Positions 6,520-13,008 of a stretch of DNA of 13,611 nt are shown in pieces. Below the pieces are notes generated by a model. It saw nothing but the letters and a program-made list of their open reading frames with translations. It did no database searches and was not told the origin of the DNA. Both the position numbers and the translations under genes were made by a program. The stretch covers positions 1 through 13,611 of the forward strand of contig CALVLO010000022.1 in NCBI GenBank assembly GCA_944338265.1, in the 5' to 3' direction. Numbering within the stretch: position 1 is the stretch's first letter; each line of letters begins with the position of its first letter. Source of the DNA: an uncultured Clostridia bacterium. Its GTDB lineage: Bacteria; Bacillota; Clostridia; Christensenellales; Borkfalkiaceae.

Positions 6520-6537
6520 TTTTCCCGCGCGGGAAAA
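6520..6537. repeat. Perfect 18-base palindrome upstream of the rex promoter
   Basis: TTTTCCCGC and GCGGGAAAA abut to form a perfect inverted repeat with no spacer, ending 17 bases upstream of the rex -35 box. It lies between the valS terminator and the promoter, in a non-coding stretch. It may bind a second regulator of the redox operon or, as RNA, add a short backup stem after the valS terminator. Its role is unknown. Confidence 0.5.
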
Positions 6538-6574
6538 TTTTTCGCGGTCGGCGTCCGCCGATGGGTTTTTCGCA

Positions 6575-6599
6575 AGAAAAAAGCCGCGCTTGGCGCGGC
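6575..6599 (-). terminator. Intrinsic terminator of valS
   Basis: On the minus strand GCCGCGC (6599-6593) and GCGCGGC (6589-6583) form a perfect 7-bp stem with a CAA loop, followed directly by six T (6582-6577). It starts seven bases after the valS stop codon. It should isolate valS from the redox operon downstream. Confidence 0.9.
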
Positions 6600-6606
6600 A
6601 GCGGCA

Positions 6607-9234
6607 TCAGAGAGCACGCAGGCTCTCTTCGACCTTCTTTTTCATATCGAGAAACTTTTCAAGCTTGGCACGCTCGTCCTCCACGAGCTTTTTGGGCGCC
6701 TTGGCAACGAAGTTGTGGTTTGCGAGCTTGCCGCTTGCGCGCGCGATCTCGCCCACAATGCGGTCGAGCTCCTTTTCGAGGCGCGCCTTCTCCTTTTCGA
6801 GATCGACGAGTTCGCCGAGCGGGATAAAGATCTGCCCCGCCTCGCAGACGTGGGAGACCGTCTTCTCCCCCGCCTCTGCACCGCTCGCCACAAAGCTCAC
6901 CTCGCTCGCGCCCGCAAGGCGGAGAATGGAGCCCCTGTTGAGGGCAATGAGGCGCTTTGCCTCCGTTACGAGGAACACATGCACCTTGCGCGAAGGCGGG
7001 CAGTTCACCTCCACCTTCATGGCGCGCACCGCCTTGATGAGATCGATAACGCTCTCGAACGCCTTCGCCTCCTTTTTATAGGCAAGGCGCATATTGTAGC
7101 GCGGGTAATCTGCCCCGATGATGAGCCCGTGCTGCCCGGGAAGGTAGGAGTAGATCTCCTCCGTGACGAAGGGAATAAAGGGATGCAGCAGCCGCAAGGC
7201 ATTTTCGAGCACGAACATGAGCACGCCGAGCGCCCCGCGCCGCTTCTCCCCGTCGTCGCCGTACAGCGCGGGTTTGGAGAGCTCGATATACCAATCGCAG
7301 AAGTCGTTCCACATAAAATCGGTGAGCTTATCCGCCGCGATGCCGAGGTCGAACTTGCGGAGCGCGCTGTCCACCTCGCGGATGGTCGCCTGCAGGCGGG
7401 AGATGATCCACCGGTCGGCAGGCTGCAGCCTGATCTCGGAGAGCGCCGGCACGCGCTCATCCTTAACGTTCATCAGCACAAAGCGCGAGGCATTCCATAT
7501 TTTATTGATGAAGTTGCGCGCCGCCTCCACCTTGGTATCGGTGAAGCGGGTATCGTTCCCGGGGGCGACGCCCGTCACAAGGGAGAGCCGCAGGGAATCC
7601 GCGCCGTATTTTTGGATGATCTCCAAGGGATCGATGCCGTTTCCGAGCGATTTGCTCATCTTCCTGCCCTGCTCGTCGCGCACGAGCCCGTGGATGAGCA
7701 CATCGCGGAACGGAACTTTCTCAGTATGCTCGATGCCCGAAAACATCATGCGCATCACCCAGAACGGAATGATATCGTAGCCCGTTACGAGCACGTCGGT
7801 GGGATAGAAATAGCTGAGATCGGGCGTCTCGTCCGGCCAGCCCAGCGTGGAGAAGGGCCACAGCGCCGAAGAGAACCATGTATCGAGCACGTCTTCATCC
7901 CGTACAAGGCGGGCGCTGCCGCACTTGGGGCAGACATCGGGCTCCCCCTCCCGCGTGCAGATGACTTCGCCGCAATCTTCGCAATACCACACGGGGATGC
8001 GGTGCCCCCACCAAAGCTGACGGGAGATGCACCAATCGCGGATATTCTCTAACCAATTATAATAAATCTTCGCAAAGCGGTCGGGCGTGAACTTCGTCTT
8101 GTTCTTGACGACCGCATCGATGGCGGGCTTTGCGAGCGGCTTCATCTTTACAAACCACTGCTTGGAGACGATGGGCTCCACCGTGGCGTGGCAGCGGTAG
8201 CAATGCCCCACGTTGTGCGTGTGCGGTTCGATCTTGACGAGAAGCCCCATCTTCTCCATCTCAGCGACGCCTTTTTTGCGCGTTTCGTAGCGATCCAACC
8301 CTTCAAAACTCGGTCCCGCAAGCGTATTCATCGTGCCGTCATCGTTCATCACACGGATGACGGGCAGAGCATGCCGCAGCCCGACTTCAAAGTCGTTGGG
8401 ATCGTGCGCAGGGGTGATCTTCACCGCACCCGTACCAAATTCGGGATCGACGTATTCATCCGCCACAACGGGGATCTTGCGGTCCGTAAGCGGCAGGAGC
8501 AGCGTCTTGCCGACGTAGCCTGCATACCGCCCGTCTTTGGGATTGACGGCGACCGCCGTATCGCCGAGCATCGTTTCGGGGCGGGTCGTCGCGATGGTGA
8601 TATCGCCGCCCCCCTCGACGGGGTAACGGAAATACCAGAAGTGCCCGTTCTCTTCGGCGTACTCCACTTCGGCATCCGAGAGCGCCGTCTTGCAGCTCGG
8701 GCACCAATTGATGATGCGGCTGCCGCGGTAGATGAGCCCCTTATTGTACAGGCGGAAGAACGCCTCCCTCACCGCCTTGGAGCACTTTTCGTCCATGGTG
8801 AACGCCAAGCGCGACCAATCGCAGGAAGAGCCAAGCTTTTTGAGCTGCTCGACGATGCGCCCGCCGTACTTTTCCTTCCAAGCCCAGGCGCGGCGCAAAA
8901 ATTCCTCCCGCCCGAGTTCCTGCTTGGAGACCCCCTCCCGCTTCATCTGCTCGACGATCTTCACCTCCGTCGCAATGGAGGCGTGATCGGTGCCGGGCAG
9001 CCAAAGGGCGCAATATCCCTGCATGCGCTTGAAGCGGACGAGGATGTCCTGCATCGTCTCGTCCATCGCGTGCCCCATGTGAAGCTGCCCCGTTACGTTG
9101 GGCGGCGGCATCATCACGGTGAACGGGACCTTCGCAGGGTCGATCTCGGCACGGAAGCAATTTTGCTCCTGCCAAGTGCGGTAAATGTTTTCCTCGAACT
9201 GCGCGGGGTCGTAAGTCGTTTGCATCTCTTTCAT
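6607..9234 (-). CDS. valS: Valyl-tRNA synthetase
   Basis: This class I synthetase (875 residues, normal length) charges tRNA-Val in the cytoplasm and hydrolyses misacylated Thr-tRNA-Val. The Rossmann catalytic domain has PPPNVTGQLHMGHA (HIGH-type motif at 52-55) and DEQGRKMSKSLGN (KMSKS at 525-529). The CP1 editing domain has TTRPETMLGDTAV near 216. A zinc-finger-like cysteine set (CEDCG and CPKCG, about 418-438) lies in the catalytic region. The anticodon-binding domain follows (about 620-770), and the C-terminal 70 residues are the charged coiled coil typical of ValRS, which contacts the tRNA. ATG at 9234 is chosen because GGAAGAG precedes it by a few bases; a second ATG three codons on has a poorer site. 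It is monocistronic, with its own promoter and terminator. Confidence 0.98.
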   Translation of the reverse strand: MKEMQTTYDPAQFEENIYRTWQEQNCFRAEIDPAKVPFTVMMPPPNVTGQLHMGHAMDETMQDILVRFKRMQGYCALWLPGTDHASIATEVKIVEQMKREGVSKQELGREEFLRRAWAWKEKYGGRIVEQLKKLGSSCDWSRLAFTMDEKCSKAVREAFFRLYNKGLIYRGSRIINWCPSCKTALSDAEVEYAEENGHFWYFRYPVEGGGDITIATTRPETMLGDTAVAVNPKDGRYAGYVGKTLLLPLTDRKIPVVADEYVDPEFGTGAVKITPAHDPNDFEVGLRHALPVIRVMNDDGTMNTLAGPSFEGLDRYETRKKGVAEMEKMGLLVKIEPHTHNVGHCYRCHATVEPIVSKQWFVKMKPLAKPAIDAVVKNKTKFTPDRFAKIYYNWLENIRDWCISRQLWWGHRIPVWYCEDCGEVICTREGEPDVCPKCGSARLVRDEDVLDTWFSSALWPFSTLGWPDETPDLSYFYPTDVLVTGYDIIPFWVMRMMFSGIEHTEKVPFRDVLIHGLVRDEQGRKMSKSLGNGIDPLEIIQKYGADSLRLSLVTGVAPGNDTRFTDTKVEAARNFINKIWNASRFVLMNVKDERVPALSEIRLQPADRWIISRLQATIREVDSALRKFDLGIAADKLTDFMWNDFCDWYIELSKPALYGDDGEKRRGALGVLMFVLENALRLLHPFIPFVTEEIYSYLPGQHGLIIGADYPRYNMRLAYKKEAKAFESVIDLIKAVRAMKVEVNCPPSRKVHVFLVTEAKRLIALNRGSILRLAGASEVSFVASGAEAGEKTVSHVCEAGQIFIPLGELVDLEKEKARLEKELDRIVGEIARASGKLANHNFVAKAPKKLVEDERAKLEKFLDMKKKVEESLRAL

Positions 9235-9320
9235 GATTCTCTTCCAACTGCTGCATATTTTTGCACGCGGATGCGCGCAAGCACGGGCGTGACGTTATGA
9301 GCCCATTTTATGTTGAAGCT

Positions 9321-9349
9321 ATTATAATCGATTTTCCGTGCATTGTCAA
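9321..9349 (-). promoter_or_regulatory. Promoter of valS
   Basis: On the minus strand TTGACA (9349-9344) and TATAAT (9326-9321) are both perfect consensus boxes with a 17-base spacer. Transcription should begin near 9314, leaving a leader of about 80 bases before the valS ATG. That leader is too short for a T-box riboswitch and no T-box sequence was seen. The 70 or so bases between this promoter and the divergent ABC importer gene must hold the importer promoter, for which only a -10-like TATATT (9372-9377) without a good -35 box was found. Confidence 0.88.
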
Positions 9350-9403
9350 TTATTCCTCGGCAGGCATACGATATATTATTCTTCATTTTTACGGAGTAAA
9401 AAC

Positions 9404-10405
9404 ATGAAAAAAACTTTGGCAACTTTGGGAGCGGCGGTCTTTGCCCTCCTTCCCCTCTCCGCCTGCGGCGGCTCTTCGGACGGCATGACCACGCTGCAAG
9501 TCAACGAAGTGACCCATTCCGTCTTCTACGCGCCCATGTACCTCGCCGATTCTCTCGGCTATTTCGAGGAAGAGGGCATCAAGATCGAGCTCACCAACGG
9601 CGGCGGCGCGGATGCGGTGATGGCAGCCGTCCTCTCCGGCGATGCCGATATCGGCTTCTGCGGCCCCGAAGCCGCGATCTATGTGCAGCTCGGCGGCTCG
9701 AACGATCTGCCCACCGTGTTCGGTCAGCTCACCAAGCGAGACGGCTCCTTCCTCGTCGGGCGCGAACCCGAGCCCGATTTTTCGTGGGAAAACCTCAAAG
9801 GCAAGGAGATCTTGGCAGGCAGGAAGGGCGGCGTTCCCGCCATGACCTTTGAATACATCCTCCGCGAGCACGGTTTTACCGATGCGGAGATCGACCTCAA
9901 CTTCGACGTTGCGTTCAACCTGATGACGGGCGCCTTCGAGGCAGGTACCGCCGACTATTGTACGATGTTCGAGCCCGTCGCCTCCGAATATCAGGCTGCG
10001 GGGAAGGGCTATATCGTCGCCGCAGTCGGCGAAGCGGGCGGCGAAGTCCCCTATACGAGCTATATCGCCAAGCGCTCCTGGCTGAATAAGAACGAGGAGA
10101 CGGCAAAGGGATTTTTGCGCGCGATCATGCGGGGCATCGAATACGCCATGACGGAGGATGCAAAAACCGTCGCCGAATATCTCGTGCCCCACTTCCCCTC
10201 CACTTCGGTCTCGTCGCTCGCGGTGAGCGTAGAGAGCTATCGTGCCATCGATGCGTGGGTCACGGATATGCAGATGACGGAGGCGAGCTTCGAGCGGCTG
10301 CAGGATATCATTTCGAGCGCAGGCGAGCTGGAACGCCGCGCCGACTATGCGCAGCTCACCGACAATTCTTATGCAGCGGAGGTATATGCCGCGCTCCAAG
10401 CATAG
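9404..10405 (+). CDS. ABC importer substrate-binding lipoprotein, SsuA/THI5-like
   Basis: The product (333 residues) should be lipid-anchored outside the membrane and deliver a small organic ligand to the permease encoded downstream. A basic start and hydrophobic stretch end in the lipobox LSAC, with C21 as the lipidated residue. The mature part matches the NMT1/THI5-like and SsuA/TauA/NrtA type: FYAPMYLADSLGYFEEEGI near the N-terminus, GGGADAVMAAVLSGDADIGFCG, and LKGKEILAGRKGGVPAMTFEYIL at the hinge. Relatives bind sulfonates, nitrate, riboflavin or pyrimidine precursors of thiamine, and the sequence does not tell which. GGAG lies eight bases before ATG 9404; an upstream in-frame start at 9338 would place extra residues before the signal peptide and is rejected. 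No TPP or FMN riboswitch fits in the short upstream region. It is the first gene of a three-gene operon. Confidence 0.92.
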   Translation: MKKTLATLGAAVFALLPLSACGGSSDGMTTLQVNEVTHSVFYAPMYLADSLGYFEEEGIKIELTNGGGADAVMAAVLSGDADIGFCGPEAAIYVQLGGSNDLPTVFGQLTKRDGSFLVGREPEPDFSWENLKGKEILAGRKGGVPAMTFEYILREHGFTDAEIDLNFDVAFNLMTGAFEAGTADYCTMFEPVASEYQAAGKGYIVAAVGEAGGEVPYTSYIAKRSWLNKNEETAKGFLRAIMRGIEYAMTEDAKTVAEYLVPHFPSTSVSSLAVSVESYRAIDAWVTDMQMTEASFERLQDIISSAGELERRADYAQLTDNSYAAEVYAALQA

Positions 10406-10429
10406 GCAAAACGCGGCGCGGATACGCAT

Positions 10430-11161
10430 ATGAAGAACATCCTGCAATTTGAAAACGTGAGGCATATCTATCACACGCCGCGCGGCGAAGTCGTTGCGGC
10501 GGAGGGGCTCACGTTCTCGGTGGACGAGGGAGAATTTGTCGCCATTATCGGGCCATCCGGCTGCGGCAAGACGACCCTCCTCTCCCTCGCCGCAGGGCTT
10601 TTGAAGCCCTCTGCGGGCAGCATCGTGCGGGAAGGGAGCTGCGGCTATATGCTGCAAAAGGATGAACTCTTCCCCTGGCGCACCATCGAAAAAAATATCT
10701 TCCTCCCCCTCGAGATCAAGAAGCAAAACACGCCCGCGGCGCGCGAACGCGCCCTCGCCCTCGCCGAAAAATACGGGCTCGGCGGCTTTTTGAAGAGTTA
10801 TCCCGCACAGCTTTCGGGCGGGATGCGGCAGCGTGCGGCGCTCATCCGCACCCTCGCGACCGAACCCGACGTGCTCCTTCTCGATGAGCCCTTCTCCGCG
10901 CTCGACTATCAGACGCGCCTCAACGTCTGCGAAGACGTCGCGGGCATCATCCGTAGCGAGGGCAAGACGGCGCTCCTCATCACGCACGATATTTCCGAAG
11001 CCATCTCGCTTGCCGACCGCATCCTCGTGCTCACGGCGCGCCCCGCGCGCGTCTCGCATGCGCATACGCTCGGATTTGGCGATCTCCCGCCCCTCAAACG
11101 GCGGGAGCAGAGCAGCTTTTCGGGATGGTTTGAAACACTTTGGAGGGAACTCAACGCATGA
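10430..11161 (+). CDS. ABC importer ATP-binding protein, SsuB/TauB type
   Basis: This 243-residue ATPase powers the importer from the cytoplasmic face of the membrane. All motifs are present: Walker A GPSGCGKTT (41-49), Q-loop MLQKDELFPW (Q76), signature LSGGMRQR (128-135), Walker B VLLLDEPFSALD (148-159) and the H-loop histidine H186 in LLITHD. The FPW after the Q-loop and the compact length are typical of the nitrate/sulfonate/taurine subfamily. The gene starts 24 bases after the binding protein gene. Its ribosome binding site is weak, so it may depend on read-through translation. Its stop overlaps the start of the permease gene in an ATGA. Confidence 0.94.
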   Translation: MKNILQFENVRHIYHTPRGEVVAAEGLTFSVDEGEFVAIIGPSGCGKTTLLSLAAGLLKPSAGSIVREGSCGYMLQKDELFPWRTIEKNIFLPLEIKKQNTPAARERALALAEKYGLGGFLKSYPAQLSGGMRQRAALIRTLATEPDVLLLDEPFSALDYQTRLNVCEDVAGIIRSEGKTALLITHDISEAISLADRILVLTARPARVSHAHTLGFGDLPPLKRREQSSFSGWFETLWRELNA

Positions 11162-11967
11162 AACACCAAAGCTTTTCGCACGAGCACGCGCTCTATTTGC
11201 GGGCGCGGAAGAAAAATCTCGCCCTCGTATGGATCCTCCGCCTCGGCATCCTCGCCCTTTTGCTCGGCGCATGGGAACTCGTGACCGCGCTCGGCTGGAT
11301 CGATCCGTTCATCATGAGCTCCCCCTCCCGCATCGCCAAGACCATCGCCTCCCTCTATGCGGATGGCAGCCTCTTCTATCATATCGGCGTGACGCTGTGG
11401 GAGACGCTCGCGGGCTTTGCCATCGCCGTCGTGCTCGGGTTTGCCGTCGCCCTTCTCCTTTGGTGGAGCGATACGGTGCGGCGGGTGCTCGAGCCCTATA
11501 TCGTCGTCATCAACGCCCTGCCCAAGATCGCCTTAGGACCCCTCATCATCGTGTGGTTCGGCACGGGGAGTGAAGCCATCGTCTTTATGACGGTGCTCGT
11601 GGGGATCATCGTCGCCATCATGCACATGCTCTCCGCCTTCGTCGGCACAGATCAAAACAAGATCCTTCTGATGCGCTCGATGGGCGCAAACAAGTGGCAG
11701 ATCCTGCAAAAGCTCGTGCTGCCCTCTTCCTATCCCGCCGTCATCTCCATGCTCAAGATCAATGTGGGGATGGCGTGGATCGGCTCCATCATGGGCGAAT
11801 ATATCGTCTCACGGGCGGGGCTCGGATACCTCATCGTGTACGGCGGGCAGGTGTTTAAGCTCGACCTTGTGATGAGCGCGACCTTTATCCTCTGCGTCTT
11901 GGCGGCAGGGATGTACTTTCTTGTGGTGCTTTTGGAGAAAGCGCTCGTAAAAAACGCAGAACGCTGA
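11158..11967 (+). CDS. ABC importer permease, SsuC/TauC type
   Basis: This inner-membrane protein (269 residues) forms the transport channel, presumably as a homodimer. It has about six membrane segments, the first near residues 23-45, and the permease EAA-type loop MRSMGANKWQILQKLVLP (172-189) that docks to the ATPase, followed by the typical GMAWIGSIMGEY. The ATG at 11158 overlaps the ATPase stop in an ATGA, and GGAGGG lies ten bases before it. A TTG at 11140 is in frame, but it sits on the ribosome binding site. The last 159 bases lie opposite the 3' end of the ykvI-family gene. No intrinsic terminator for this operon was found after the stop codon. Confidence 0.94.
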   Translation: MKHQSFSHEHALYLRARKKNLALVWILRLGILALLLGAWELVTALGWIDPFIMSSPSRIAKTIASLYADGSLFYHIGVTLWETLAGFAIAVVLGFAVALLLWWSDTVRRVLEPYIVVINALPKIALGPLIIVWFGTGSEAIVFMTVLVGIIVAIMHMLSAFVGTDQNKILLMRSMGANKWQILQKLVLPSSYPAVISMLKINVGMAWIGSIMGEYIVSRAGLGYLIVYGGQVFKLDLVMSATFILCVLAAGMYFLVVLLEKALVKNAER

Positions 11968-12864
11968 AAAGAAAACGCCAAACGCCCCGACGGCGGGATA
12001 GAGCACCCGCACCACGCCCGAAAGCCCGAGCCGCGAAAGCGCAAACGCCGCGAGCAGCACCGCTGCCTCCGCGGCGTACTTTTTTCTGCCTCGCACCCTG
12101 CGGCACGCCGCAAGCAGCGGATAGAGCGCGGAGGCGAGCGAAGTCAAAACGGCGCACGCGACCGCTGCCCCAAAGAGGCGGTTTTGCCCGACGGCGGCAA
12201 GAAAGGGCATGGGCGCCCCCGCCGTTCCCGCGCGGGAGACAGCGCTCAGAATGAGCACGGCGCACGCGAAGATAGCAAGCGCCGCCCAGCCCGCAGCCCA
12301 AACGGGGTGACGGACGCTTTTTCCCGTCTCGCACAGAACGGGCAGAGAAAAGGCAACGTTCATCCCCGCATACAGCAACGCATCGAGTGCCCCCTTCCCC
12401 GTGAGCGGCGCGGAAAGCGCAAAACTTCCCCGCCCGTACCAAACAACAAAGAGCAGCAAGAGCGGCACAAGACAGCTGTTGAGGAGCGCGAGCCCCCTCG
12501 TCCCGCGCGCCAGAAAGAGAAGCACGAGCGCCAGCCCCGCGAGCGAAGCAAGCGGCGCCGCGGCGGGGAAGAGCGCATCCAGCCCGGCGAGCATCCCCGC
12601 ACACGGCACGAACGCCACACAGAGAAAGAGTGCCTCCGCCACCGCCGCGCCCCGCCCGAACAGCGCGCGGAGCACCCCTTCATAGCCGCCGTATTTCTGC
12701 CCGAGTTTGAGAAAAAAGGCGTTTGCGGCAAAAAAACACGCGCACGAGAAAAAGAGCGCCGCAAGATACCCGCCTCCGAAAAAACGGACGAGCTCCGCCC
12801 CCGAAATAAACCCCGCGCCGATGCTCGTTCCAATGAGCACGAACGCCGCCCGCAATGTATCCAT
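11809..12864 (-). CDS. YkvI-family integral membrane protein with antisense-encoded tail
   Basis: The product (351 residues from ATG 12864) has about ten hydrophobic segments and the N-terminal FVLIGTSIGAGFISGAELVRFFG typical of the uncharacterised YkvI family, which is thought to have a LeuT-like transporter fold; no substrate is known. The frame continues upstream to a GTG at 12909, but that start has no ribosome binding site. ATG 12864 gives the usual family N-terminus, though GGAAGGG abuts it too closely, so the start is not certain. The last membrane segment ends near residue 310. Residues 300-351 are encoded opposite the 3' end of the permease gene, and the final 40 are polar (KHHKKVHPCRQ and on) with no family character. 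This suggests that the original stop was lost and the frame ran into the neighbour. It is divergent from padR, its likely regulator. Confidence 0.82.
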   Translation of the reverse strand: MDTLRAAFVLIGTSIGAGFISGAELVRFFGGGYLAALFFSCACFFAANAFFLKLGQKYGGYEGVLRALFGRGAAVAEALFLCVAFVPCAGMLAGLDALFPAAAPLASLAGLALVLLFLARGTRGLALLNSCLVPLLLLFVVWYGRGSFALSAPLTGKGALDALLYAGMNVAFSLPVLCETGKSVRHPVWAAGWAALAIFACAVLILSAVSRAGTAGAPMPFLAAVGQNRLFGAAVACAVLTSLASALYPLLAACRRVRGRKKYAAEAAVLLAAFALSRLGLSGVVRVLYPAVGAFGVFFSAFCVFYERFLQKHHKKVHPCRQDAEDKGRAHHKVELKHLPAVHDEVSEPRP

Positions 12865-12922
12865 CCCTTCCAAATATGCCGTTTTTGAGCGAAAAATGCC
12901 CGAAATCACAAAAAAATTGGAA

Positions 12923-12941
12923 AATTATGTCTGACATAGTA
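12923..12941. promoter_or_regulatory. Candidate PadR operator B (ykvI side)
   Basis: TATGT and ACATA flank CTG (12927-12937, bounded by AATTATGT at 12923-12930 and ACATAGTA at 12934-12941). It resembles the ATGT/ACAT half sites of PadR-family operators, though the spacing is shorter than the eight bases usual for PadR itself. It shares AATTATGTC with operator C 54 bases downstream (about five helical turns centre to centre) and nearly its full length with the palindrome at 1509-1527. It overlaps the candidate ykvI promoter. Confidence 0.6.
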
Positions 12942-12950
12942 CTTTGTCTA
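12924..12950 (-). promoter_or_regulatory. Weak candidate promoter of the ykvI-family gene
   Basis: On the minus strand TAGACA (12950-12945) is followed after 15 bases by CATAAT (12929-12924), each one base from consensus but with short spacing. Operator B covers its spacer and -10 box. It is the best minus-strand candidate in the gap. Confidence 0.35.
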
Positions 12951-12979
12951 TTGACAAAATCCGTCGGATATTGTATAAT
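12951..12979 (+). promoter_or_regulatory. Consensus promoter of padR
   Basis: TTGACA (12951-12956) and TATAAT (12974-12979) are perfect consensus boxes with a 17-base spacer. The -35 box is also the right part of a TTTGTC-N4-GACAAA inverted repeat (12943-12958). The -10 box overlaps operator C. An unrepressed promoter of this quality would be very strong, which fits tight autoregulation. Confidence 0.9.
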
Positions 12980-12991
12980 TATGTCAAACAT
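12977..12991. promoter_or_regulatory. Candidate PadR operator C (autoregulatory)
   Basis: AATTATGT (12977-12984) and ACAT (12988-12991) flank CAA, giving ATGT-N3-ACAT. It overlaps the last three bases of the padR -10 box and covers the expected transcription start. Its first nine bases equal those of operator B. Binding here would block padR transcription. Confidence 0.6.
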
Positions 12992-13008
12992 GCAAGGAGG
13001 TTTACGGC

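Noticed and set aside
6376..8052. Plus-strand open frame (558 codons) opposite valS and rex, and another at 8188-9300
   Set aside because: Both are shadows of valS/rex, with compositions typical of antisense reading and no recognisable motif or ribosome binding site.
9235..9320. T-box riboswitch before valS, common in Firmicutes
   Set aside because: The perfect promoter leaves a leader of only about 80 bases, and no T-box sequence or antiterminator is visible.
9350..9403. TPP or FMN riboswitch before the SsuA/THI5-like gene
   Set aside because: Too short a leader, and no conserved riboswitch core seen.
9389..11272. Minus-strand open frame (627 codons) opposite the ABC importer operon
   Set aside because: The plus-strand genes carry full ABC motifs and operon spacing; the antisense frame shows no domain.
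12219..12238. A second CCCGCGCGGG palindrome, like that at 6520-6537
   Set aside because: It lies inside the ykvI-family coding region, where GC-rich codons make this core likely by chance, and the T/A flanks are only partly shared.
12943..12958. TTTGTC-TATT-GACAAA at the padR -35 box as a Rex operator
   Set aside because: TTGT and ACAA are six bases apart here, whereas the Rex box has ten between them; it is better seen as part of the -35 region.
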